Assembly: GCA_950022295.1 (NCBI GenBank)
Contig: OX465595.1
Location: forward strand, 119,662,270 to 119,726,269
From: Bromus sterilis
Lineage: Eukaryota; Streptophyta; Magnoliopsida; Poales; Poaceae
Length of the DNA stretch: 64,000 nt
Reading direction: 5' to 3'
Part shown: piece by piece, positions 32,429-41,779 of the stretch
Layout: each line of letters begins with the position of its first letter
How positions within the stretch are numbered: the stretch's first letter is position 1
Notes under the pieces: model-generated
Database searches by the model: none
What the model was told of the DNA's origin: nothing
Seen by the model: only the letters and a program-made list of their open reading frames with translations
Position numbers and translations under genes: made by a program

Positions 32429-32745
32429 GTTTTGGAGATTTTTGAAATTCAAATAATTTGAATTTCAAATCAAATAGGGTATTTAATTAATTTCCAAGCC
32501 CTATTTGGAATTTTTGACAAATCCTGGTGCATGTAGTGGGACCCACTTTACTTTATATGTGATCATGCATATTTATAAGATTTTTCAAAAATACCAGAGG
32601 AATTTTTGGAACAAATTTTTATCTGGCCATTTAATTAAATTCTCTAGGGCTTTTCTTTTCCCCATTTTTGAATTTCTTTTTGAATTTTTCACATGATGCA
32701 AAGTACTTGCTATTCCTAGCACATACCTAACTTGGGGTTGTGACA
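32429..32745 (-). mobile_element. TekB 3' LTR, first 317 bases
   Basis: On the minus strand it begins TGTCACAACCCCAAG at 32745. It matches the same region of the right LTR (36343-36642) closely. It is separated from the rest of the LTR by TekA. Confidence 0.8.
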
Positions 32746-32760
32746 ACTCGCCCCCACTCA
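32746..32760 (-). promoter_or_regulatory. TekB polypurine tract
   Basis: TGAGTGGGGGCGAGT directly precedes the 3' LTR on the minus strand, as required for plus-strand priming. Confidence 0.65.
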
Positions 32761-32992
32761 ACAGAATCTCGTCCCAAGATTCAGAAGTCTGCGGGAGGAA
32801 GGAGGGATACTTGACACGGATACGGTCTTCTCTTTCCCACGTGGCTTCTCTCTCAGAGTGGTGTGACCATCTGGCTGCATTGCAACATAGTTCTCCCAAC
32901 GTTGAAGAGCAGCACATTCCAAGAAGTATACCGCGAAAATAACTCTGTCATCGGGAGCAACATGTGCGGTATCAAGCTTACGCTCGATGGAC
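32746..32992 (-). pseudogene. TekB gag fused to chromodomain end of pol
   Basis: On the minus strand about 40 codons of gag (SIERKLDTAHVAPDD, then ECAALQRWENYVAMQP) run at 32870/32871 into the pol C-terminus (HSEREATWERED, the chromodomain end), in sense but shifted in frame. Protease, RT, RNase H and integrase are deleted. On the other side gag joins LTR interior sequence at about 32992, so the primer site and about 220 bases of LTR end are also lost. Confidence 0.75.
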
Positions 32993-35900
32993 AAGTCGCC
33001 TCAACCATACTATCGACTATCTCATAACTCTTACATAGACTTACTCCAGCCCGATCACTTAGTCGGGGTCTAGGGCGGGCTCGATCATACATCAAAATGT
33101 GCACGACACAGAGTCTCGAACAATCGCATCGCGATGCCCCAAGCTGCGCACATCTAAGGGTCACTTGGTGTATAAAAGACCGCCAGCCAGATCACAACTA
33201 AGGTCTCGAAAACCCATACTAAGACATGCATGTTCTAATCATACACGCAACACACATGTCCAGTATGAACAGCAGGTATCATTGCAATTCTCTACAAAGT
33301 ATACAACTTTATTGATAACTCTTACAGAGTGCACACAGAGATCACAAGCATGTGATCCAACATTACAACAAACAAGCGGAAGCAAAGTAGGTCTGAGTAC
33401 AGACAAGTTTAACAAATGGCTTAGAGAAGCCTTCTCTATAAACAAGCCCTTCCACGAGGGAACAGTCGTCTGACTGGGACTACACTAGCTTGATCTTCAG
33501 TCGTCGAGCTCTAGTAAGAATCCACCTTCGGGGATAGGGGGTTCATCTAAAACATAGAATAAGAAAACGTGAGTACAAAGTCGTACTCAACAAGACTTAC
33601 ATAGGAGCTATACTACTCATGCACATGTATCAAGGTAAAGGGAGGTGGGGTTCAAAAACAGAAGTGCCAGCTTTGACTTGGCTAGTCCTGAACTACGAGT
33701 ACCAGACTTGAGGTTAGAAGCGTACACGAGTCCACTACATCTCTTCAACCAATTACACCACTATGGTGCCTTCCTCGACTTCCCCACGAGAAAGCACGCC
33801 ATATCACTCACACTTATCTTGGCAAGTTTTATAAGTATCCAGTTCAAGTTGTCTAATAATAAAGCTAAGCTTTCCAAGCAGTCCATAACCGCGGACGCGA
33901 CTATTCGAAAAGTTTTGTTCACCCTGCAGGGGTGTACCGCTACACACACGTGTCATCAGTTACCGCCTTTTGCGTGTCACCGTTCAAGAGGTGACAGCGA
34001 GGATGCCACCACAACACTTCGCCCACAGCTCTGTTCTAGTCCAGAGAGTCGCCTATCTAAGGGGGACCCGTATGGAAGTCCGTCCGAGGTTCCAGTACAG
34101 CCTCAAACGATGTGTGCAGGGTCCCAAGCCGGTCTTGAAAAGCCGTTCATCCACTTCGCAGACCGTGCCCAGCCCTACCAGAACGCCGAACTACTGCGAC
34201 TCCTGGGGTTCGAACGGGGTGAGGTACTAGGATGAGAGGGGTCAGTGAGCCCAATGTGTGGTTGTACTTTTCTTCTTGGATCACCACACAAGAAATCGGA
34301 CTTAAGGCGGTGTTCAACGAGACAACCCACTGTGTACTCCTACACAGCCTCTCATCGTTCACCTTGTATTAGGGTAGATTCACCAACACAGTTTCACTTT
34401 CATCAACATGATCACTACCACCCCGACTCACAAAAGAGTAACCTCATTGTAACTCTAAGCATGCAATAAGCAGTAATAGTTGCAGGGGTCACAAGATATC
34501 AAACAACTCCTATGTCAGCTAGGATTGTGGTTTGCTTACTACTGTGACAAGATGATAGGTCATGCATCGGATATGGGTTCAACTATGCGGTAGAATCGAT
34601 ACAAGGTGATCTCCTAAACATGCATAAGAGAGACTGAGAGGGAATTGGAATTTTATAGACATGATCAATGGGGCGTTGCTTGCCTTGCTGACGAGGTTCA
34701 GTATCGGGGTCTTCAACGAAGGGGGTGAACTCGGGTTCCGGCTCCACTTCTATCAGCAACATGACAATCATAGGATCAACATAATGTACAATGCACAATC
34801 ACATGAATAAGATTGTAATGACGATGTTCATGGTTGCATTGTGTGGACAATTCCATTTAAAAGGAGTATATTGCAATTGAATTGCAAATTCAAACTCCAT
34901 TTGATTTATCGATGAATTTCAAATGCATTTGAATGCATGGAAGTTCATTTGAAATGGTTGATCATGAAGTGATGTTGTAAAGGTGAGGTAAAGCCTGTGA
35001 TGTGTGGATGAATCCATCTAATAGAAGTGTGTTGCAAAATAATTTGCAAATTCACTCCAAATTTGAATTCAAATTAAAGCCATATGGATGTTTGCCACTG
35101 TTCACCCAATTTAAATTGGTCAAACATACAAAAAAAGTCCATATTCAGAATCCTTCTATTTTTCTGATAATTTTAGACATATTATTTGTCCAATTTGGAG
35201 TTAATATGAATTAGTTATGAATTTCTAAAGTTTAATCAATTTTTTGTAATTTTCTGATTTATTTTAATTTGGAAAAAGGTTTACTGCGTCAGAATGAGGT
35301 CATGCTGACGTGGGGGGGGGGTCTGACTGGTGGGGTGAGGCTGTCAGTGACACATGGCTTAATCCCTTTGTTTAAATTAAACAGAGGGGATTAAGGCCTG
35401 GGGGCTCCACCTGTCATTGACCTGGGGTCAACTAACAGGGGGGTTAACCCCTAATTAAGTGTGCCTCGCCGGCGGTTAGCCGCCGGTGGCCACGGGAACG
35501 GCAGAGGGGCTCGCCGGAATGGCTCCTGGCCACCTCTTGGCACGGGGAGGGCATCAGAATGATCCCCGCGCTCGTCCGCATCAAGCCGTGCATACGGGAG
35601 GGGCAAGAGGCTGCCGGAACGTTGCCGGCGACGAGGTGCAGCGGCGGCCGGCGACTGGTGGAGGTGTCCTTGCACTACAGTGCTCGGAAAAAAGCGGGGA
35701 GAGAGGGGAAATGACCGCCTGCTCACCCTGAGGGCAGTGGCGAGCTCGAGAAGGCCGGAGGAGGCGAGGCGGCGGAGGATTTCTCGCCGGAGTTTCATGG
35801 GTGGCCGACGCGAAGTCTTGATGCGAGCGTCTTCTTCAGGGCCTCTTGAGCTCGATTCGTTGCGCAGTCCGACGAAGCCGAGGACGGGGAGCTTCCTGGA

Positions 35901-36642
35901 CACAGTGGCTCGCCGGGAGGGGCACGGTGGCCACGTCGGAGCACGACGTCCGCTCCGGTGAGCTCTCGAGGTGGTCACGGATTCGACTCTGGAGAGGGGG
36001 AGAGTGATCGGAGAGAGGGGGAGATGGACCTGGAGCATTCCAGGCGTCCACGGCGAGGATATAGGGCCAGGGGGAAGCAGGAGGTGGCCGGGCGACGACG
36101 GTGGCTGCAGCATGCTCGAGATGCACCTGCGTGCTCGCCGTCCTGGAGAAGACGACAAGAAGGTGGAGTGGGCTTGGGCCGGGCTGGGTAAGTTGGGCTA
36201 GATCCAGGTAGGCCTTTTTCCTATTTCTCTTCTGTTTTTCTTTTCTGCAATTTGTTCTGTTTTGATAAAACAAATACCAAAACATTTTATAAATTCTTAA
36301 AAACTTTTATGTGGGCTTATAATATATATAGATAGCCACTCCCAAGTTTTGGAGATTAATTTCAAATCAAATAGGGTATTTAATTAATTTCCAAGCCCTA
36401 TTTGGAATTTTTGACAAATCTTGGTGCATGTAGTGGGACCCACTTCACTTTATATGTGATCATGCATATTTATAAGATTTTTCAAAAATACCTGAGGAAT
36501 TTTTGGAAGAAATTTTCTCTGGCCATTTAATTAAATTCTCTAGGGCTTTTCTTTTCCCCATTTTTGAATTTATTTTTGATTTTTTCACATGATGCAAAGT
36601 GACTTGCTATTCCTAGCACATACCTAACTTGGGGTTGTGACA
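32993..36642 (-). mobile_element. TekB 5' LTR, 3650 bp
   Basis: This is beta-subtype LTR missing about 220 bases at its 3' end. It includes the triple-palindrome block at 33889-33931 and a GC-rich zone (35460-36200) whose overlapping frames on both strands (for example 35451-36158) I do not accept as genes. It ends at the perfect terminus 36642. Confidence 0.8.
33889..33931 (-). promoter_or_regulatory. Triple-palindrome LTR block in TekB right LTR
   Basis: CCCTGCAGGG (33922-33931) is perfect. The middle palindrome is partly decayed (plus strand CTATTCGAAAAG, 33901-33912). The third stem keeps its four inner pairs (33889-33900). Confidence 0.7.
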
Positions 36643-36647
36643 GTCGA
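36643..36647. repeat. Right target site duplication of TekB (GTCGA)
   Basis: This is the second copy of GTCGA; the CACTA exon resumes here. Confidence 0.9.
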
Positions 36648-37268
36648 TCATCGGCTCATTCTCCTTGAGCTCCTCCCAGGATTTGCTGTGCTCCAGAATT
36701 GCCTCCTTCACCCGGGTTTTCCAACTGGACAAGGCTTTGCCATCCTCCTAAGGGCCCATTTGTTTACCTTGTTCCCTTTGAGGTTTTTGTTGTCATACGG
36801 GTCCGGGAACTTGTATCGTCTGTGCAACTTGTCACGACTCCTTAGGTTTATTGTGGTGATCGTGACGGTGTTCCGGAGGATCGCCGCGACTTGACGACCG
36901 TACCCTTCCGAGAAACGTTGGGGATCGGTAGGAATCCCAACGGAGGTCACAACGGTAAACTCTTGCCTGATGGTGCCGACCTTGGTTGGTTTCTGATTCC
37001 GCTTCCTCGACTGGCTACCATCTGTATTTGAGCCACCGGCATGATCATCCTCGTCGGCGGTGTTCTTCTCCCCTTCTGTACCCTCATCCTCCATGTCATC
37101 ATCCTCCGATGAATCGGACTCCGACTCTATCTCCTCCTCATACTCCTCCTCGCCCGGAGGTACTTCCTCTTCTCTCTGCTCCTCAACCTCTTCCTGGGAG
37201 TATTCCCAAAATTGCATCCTTTTATTTCTCGGCTGAGAAGAAGGACCTGCGTCGGCTCCGGTCGACAT
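36648..37268 (-). pseudogene. CACTA second gene, first exon
   Basis: The open frame begins MSTGADAGPSSQ at 37268. A long Glu/Asp-rich low-complexity stretch follows (residues about 25-70). A conserved region then contains RRYKFPDPYDN and NKWALRRMAK. After that the frame is lost at about 36760 by a one-base shift and continues as KALSSWKTRVKEAILEHSK to the insertion site. This N-terminal architecture is typical of the second ORF of cereal CACTA elements. The intron or upstream region begins at 37269. Confidence 0.75.
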
Positions 37269-37336
37269 GTTTGCACTAGTACAATATTAAGAAATGCAAC
37301 TACTTAATTAATTATCACAATAAATAAATGCAACTA

Positions 37337-37422
37337 CTCTCATGTTAAAAAAATAGCAAAGGTCATGCACGAATTCACGGAAAAATTCGGCATGACCTTT
37401 GCTATTTTTCTTAACATGAGAG
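37337..37422. repeat. Long hairpin, 32-base arms, inside CACTA
   Basis: The arms 37337-37368 and 37390-37422 are complementary except for one A-run difference, around a 21-base loop. The stem is like a small-RNA precursor or a folded intron. Related single-arm sequence (tggcatgacctt) occurs near 52382 by the TNP2 start. Confidence 0.75.
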
Positions 37423-38199
37423 TGCCCCATTCTCAACCGAAACGGAAGTTAATCAACATTTCAGGAGAAAGGGGATAATGATTTGTACTTGCACAAAAAA
37501 ATGCCTACATATAGCCACAAGCAACATATATATAGTGTAGAACAGTACATATTCTAGCAATGCACTAAACAATGCATAAAAATATTGATAAGAAAATCAT
37601 CTTGTCAATGCACTAAAAAACATCATTTAAAAACAACAACAGCAGTAGCAACTACTTGTCACTTTTCTTGATCATTTACAACATATGCTATGCTAGAAGC
37701 CTAAAATTATATTCCATTTCTACCACACAAAACATAAAACTTGTGTTCGATTAATAAGAACATATGCTATTCTTGCTGGTCTTCCTTTTCTCTCTTCTAA
37801 ATTTATTAAAACAGACCCTACACAGATCTTGTATGTGCTAAGTGGTCTGGTTCGTATTATTGCTATGCATAATATTTGCCTTCTAGATTTCCCTAATGAT
37901 CACTAATGATTTTGTGATCATCTAAACAACTTAAATATACAAGAAATTAAACAAAGCACAATGCCTGTTGGTGCTGTTGGCTATGACCATTTATTTTAGT
38001 CTAGGCTAATGATGAAATTGAAAATATGAACTAAGAGAAACTAGAGCACTCTTGGTGGCTGTTGGCTATGACCATTGCTGTGAACTAAGAGAAAATATGA
38101 ACTAAGAGAAACTGGAGCACTCAAATTGCTCTCTGATTTTGTACTGGCTCCTGTAATCACTCTAATTACCAGGGACAATTCTGCCTAGGTTTAATTACC
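37423..38199. other. CACTA noncoding upstream/intron sequence
   Basis: AT-rich sequence with no coding frame. A short duplication (ctaagagaaa...gagcactc) is at about 38030-38120. It is probably intron or 5' region of the second CACTA gene. Confidence 0.45.
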
Positions 38200-38580
38200 A
38201 TGAACAATTGCTACACTAGGGTTGGGTCAGGGGGGTCACCTGAGGGCCAGGGTTGGGGCGGCGGCTCCGGCGTTGAGAGGGTATCTCTGGTGTCGAGGGC
38301 GGCGGCTCAGGCGTCGAGGGAGGGTGGCGCCCGTGGACAGCGGTGCTCGTGGATGGGGGCACGGGGGCGGCCCTGGCGTCTCCTAGGTCGGGTGGCGACT
38401 GGGGACGGTGGCGGCCGTGGATGGGGGGCCCGGGGGCGGCTCCGGTGGCGGTGATGGGAGCGGCCGAGAGCGGGGGTGCGGATAGGACTCCGGTGCCGGC
38501 GAGGTGCTGCGGCGGCTGAGAGAGACGTCGAGGGATCGAGTGGGGGGTGGAATGGGTACTGTGCGGGTAGGGAGGGAGTA
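38200..38580 (-). other. C-rich 5' leader-like region of the second CACTA gene
   Basis: On the minus strand this is Pro/Ser/His-rich in every frame (for example 38740-38216), without motifs. It occupies the same place relative to the hairpin array as the sequence at 52860-52940 does near TNP2, suggesting a 5' UTR. I do not call a protein. Confidence 0.4.
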
Positions 38581-38596
38581 GTTGGATAGGACAAGT

Positions 38597-38725
38597 CCTA
38601 GGGGTGGCGCATTTTGAAGAAATGCGCCACCAAGTAGATCCTGATGCGTGGTGCATTTCTGCGGAATGCGCCACGCATAAGGTTGTACTTGGTGGCACAT
38701 TTCTACAAAACGTGCCACCCCTAAG
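38597..38725. repeat. Internal CACTA palindrome array
   Basis: There are three hairpin units, at about 38597-38635, 38642-38682 and 38686-38725, with GGTGGCGCAT...ATGCGCCACC cores like the terminal array at 22176-22345. They lie between the two CACTA genes, upstream of the second. Confidence 0.7.
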
Positions 38726-38735
38726 CCTTGACCAT

Positions 38736-39147
38736 TTCATATTTTTAATTAATGTAAAACCATTTCATTTTTAATTAAAGTTTAAACAGTTATTTATTGT
38801 TTAATTAAAGTGAAACCATTTAAAAAAATTAATTTTGGAGTTAGGCATGGTGCCTCGATTATGTAGGTTCGGTCATAGATATGCCTCTTTATCAAGAAAG
38901 AAAAAATTACCAATAGCAATTCGTGAGCTGGCGCGTTAAATTCATGCCTAAATGAGAATGATCGCTAGCACTGATAGAGCAAACATACCAGAACACACAC
39001 AAATGCCGATTCACTGCTAACTAGATGATGAGAATGCCTAAATTATGATCGAACTATAAGAATGTGATCATCAATTACAAAGTGCAGATTAAATCCATCA
39101 CCAACAAAGTGATCATGAATTACAAAATATTTTTCTTAAATTTGGAG
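38736..39147. other. CACTA intergenic region
   Basis: AT-rich DNA between the end of TNP2 and the promoter array of the second gene. Repeated taattaaagt at 38755-38810. No gene seen. Confidence 0.5.
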
Positions 39148-40853
39148 CTAGCGTTTCCTCACGATCTTCTTCTTTCCCTTCTTTGTCGTGGTTGAATAAT
39201 TTAGGCCCGGGACACCTTCACTTTTCCTCTTGAACGGGAGACCTTTCTTCGGTAGGGTTGTGGTGTATGTATCCTGAGCGGCGTAGTTATCTTCCATCTT
39301 CGGGTCGTCGTACTTGTCAAAGTCTTTCTCGTTGGCGACTCCATCCATTCCGATGATGTTTCTTTTGCCTCTCCTCACTACAACGCGGCTCGGCTTTGAT
39401 GGGTCGGTAATGAAGAAGCATTGGTCCACTTGGCTAGCCAGTACCCATGGCTCATTTTTCGCGGTGACGTTTGCGCCCGCAGACTTGGATTTGGCTTCGG
39501 GTATAACCATGGTGGTGAAGTACCGGTCTTCTTTTACGACGCTCTTGGCCCATCTCACACGGAACATCGACACCTTCTCTCCACAGTAGTCGAGCTCCCA
39601 TATGTCCTCGATCCTTCCGTAGAATCTTTCCTTGACGTCATCGGTGTAGAATATTCCCGTTACCCCTGAGTTCTAGTAATCGCAATTATTGTCCTTTTCC
39701 TCCGTGTAGAATGTGTAGCCGTTGATATCATACGCTTGATAGGTCATCAGGTTGCGTGCGGCACCCTGTGACAAGGTGAATATCATCTTTTCTTCCTCGG
39801 AAGCGTTCCTTCGCGGGGGATTAGCACGAAGCTCGTCCCTGAACCAAGTCATGAAACCAGAGTTGTGCTCTTTGATTACCCGTGGATCTCGGTCCGTTAT
39901 CTGCAGGCCCTAGTCACTGTACTTCTTCCTGATTACATCCTTGTGCTTTATTATCCAAGGATCGACCAGTCGGATGTGTTGTAGCGCGACTAGGCTTGCT
40001 CTTTCAAAGTCGATGCCTCGACCCTCGAAGTTGACATGCATTGCGCGGCTTCCCTCCTGGTGACCACACCCATCGATCCTGCCAAAGTGCTTGTTGACGG
40101 GCAGACCAACAGGGTTCTCGATGTTGAGATCATTCTTGCAAAAAGAGATGCACTCTTCGGTTAGAAAGCCCTTCGCTATGATTCCATCTGGACGGGACCT
40201 GTTACGAATGTATTTTTTGATGTGTCCATTCATCCTTTCGAATGGCATCATGCTGCGCAGAAACGTAGGCCCGAGTTGGACGATATCCTCCACGACATGG
40301 ATTAGCAGATGCACCATAATGTCGAAGAACGCGGGCGGGAAATAGATCTCAAGCTCACATAGTATGAGAACGATCTCCTCCTGTAGCCTTTTGAGTTGTG
40401 TAGCGCAAATCGACTTCCGAGAGATGACGTCAAAAAAGTTGCAAAGGCCAAACAACGTTTTACGGACGTGCTCATCCATTATCCCTCGGATCGCAACCGG
40501 GAGAATCTGCGTCATCAACACGGCACAGTTGTGAGATTTCATCCCGCTGAAACGCTGCTTCGCCTCGTCTAGGTATATGCTTATCTTCCCCGCGTAGCCG
40601 TTCGGAAATTTTACTCCTATGAGGCAATGGATAAATCGCTTGATCTCCTCCTCACGCAGAGTGAAGCATGACGGGGGGGGGCAGTGATCAATACCGGTCT
40701 TCTTCTTGGTCGTCCTTTTCCGTTTGCGAGAGTTTTGCGTTTCCGTATCCTCTTCCTCCTCCGGCTCATCATCGTCGTCACTAGGGAGGTGAAGGTCCCT
40801 CCTGATACCCATAAATTTCAAGTCATTCCTTGCTTTTGGCCCGTCCTTGGTCT
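39148..40853 (-). pseudogene. CACTA TNP2 transposase, C-terminal half
   Basis: This is one frame on the minus strand from the TrgE insertion to the stop at 39148, broken only by TAG at 39910-39912 and 39673-39675. It starts KDGPKARNDLKFMGIR. An acidic and basic low-complexity region follows, then the DUF4218 domain: LRSMMPFERMNGHIKKYIRN, with YFPPAFFDIMVHLLIH before it. DUF4216 follows: ELDYCGEKVSMFRVRW and QVDQCFFITDP. It ends in a Lys-rich tail. TNP2 proteins cut and join CACTA ends in the nucleus. Both stops fit single changes (TGG to TAG, CAG to TAG). Confidence 0.88.
40849..40853. repeat. Left target site duplication of TrgE (GGTCT)
   Basis: GGTCT recurs at 50549-50553, exactly outside the two LTRs. 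Confidence 0.92.
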
Positions 40854-41727
40854 TGTTAACACCGGTTTTTGGCACGACAATAGACCTATATAAGATGACT
40901 TCAAATGAAGAATTTCTCTACATGAAAAAGTTGTGTAATGTCGATGTGAACAACTTTGTAGTTCGAGCCATCGCCATCCAAGTCCATCTCGACGGCCAAA
41001 GCTATGTTTGAAGCAATAAGATCATAGCAACCGAAGCACTATTATTCCAATTAGGCCTTCAAGACATCTTCAAATGGCAAAGTGTTCTACATGGGGCGGC
41101 TTCGTCTCGTCGAACCGGTCGATTTTGATATTTGAAACGTCCAAATCCGAGTTCGTATGAAAAAGTTGTGGCCAAAACAGTACAGCGCTGGAAAACCAGG
41201 TCGGACCGTCCGGGATGGAAGTTGGACGTCCGGAATAAGACCTCCGGTTACAGAAGTATTTTCGGCCACGTCGGACGGTCTGGACTGCAAGTCGGACGGT
41301 CCGGCCATGTGACGGACGGTCCGGACTGTAAGTCGGACGGTCCGACCTATGACCACGGGAAATCCGAGTTTTGCCGGATTTTGACGATTTGGACGGAAAT
41401 CTGAGCCCTTTTCTTGTACGGAAAGTCCAACCCCCTCATAAATAGATGAGGTGACGACCGATTGAGACAAGACACAATCGATATACATCCAAGATCAATC
41501 TACTTTTTACTCGTACCTTTACCTTTTCTGTTTCTTTAGGGTTTCTAGTTCATCTTTGCTGATTTGCACTGAAAATCAGTCGTTCTCCTTCCACGTTAAC
41601 GAGGGAATCATCTTTGTACCTTTGCGCTGAAAAGCATCCGTTCATCGTACACGAGAGTGCGATTGGCGACTCCTTAATCTCATCATCGCCTAGTTGTGTT
41701 GTGCAGGTGCAATTTTCTACGCCAACA
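40854..41727 (+). repeat. TrgE 5' LTR
   Basis: It begins TGTTAACACC and ends CGCCAACA. It contains tandem CGGACGGTCCG-type palindromic units at 41201-41346 and a primer-site-like ATTGGCGACTCC at 41662-41673. Confidence 0.92.
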
Positions 41728-41732
41728 CAAAT

Positions 41733-41750
41733 TGGCGACTCCGCTGGGGA
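41733..41750 (+). other. TrgE primer binding site
   Basis: TGGCGACTCCGCTGGGGA lies 5 bases after the LTR. The primer tRNA is not certain from sequence alone. Confidence 0.7.
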
Positions 41751-41779
41751 ACGAGGCCGAGTTAGATCTAACTCGGATA

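Larger units (their letters stand above)
24345..36642 (-). mobile_element. TekB, Gypsy element with TekA nested inside
   Basis: The outer termini are TGTCGGGACCCGGGG (24345) and GGGTTGTGACA (36642), flanked by GTCGA. It is oriented on the minus strand. The left (3') LTR is broken: 24345-25117, an inverted piece at 25118-26384, a gap of about 2.8 kb of LTR sequence, then 32429-32745. The internal domain has shrunk to about 250 bases (32746-32992). The right (5') LTR is 32993-36642. LTR subtype is beta. Confidence 0.85.

Noticed and set aside
35451..36285. 235- and 149-codon minus frames and plus-strand overlaps in the TekB LTR
   Set aside because: LTR composition effect; not conserved between Tek LTR copies.
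38216..38740. 174-codon minus frame in CACTA
   Set aside because: It reads across hairpin repeats and a Pro/Ser-rich leader in several phases; more likely untranslated.
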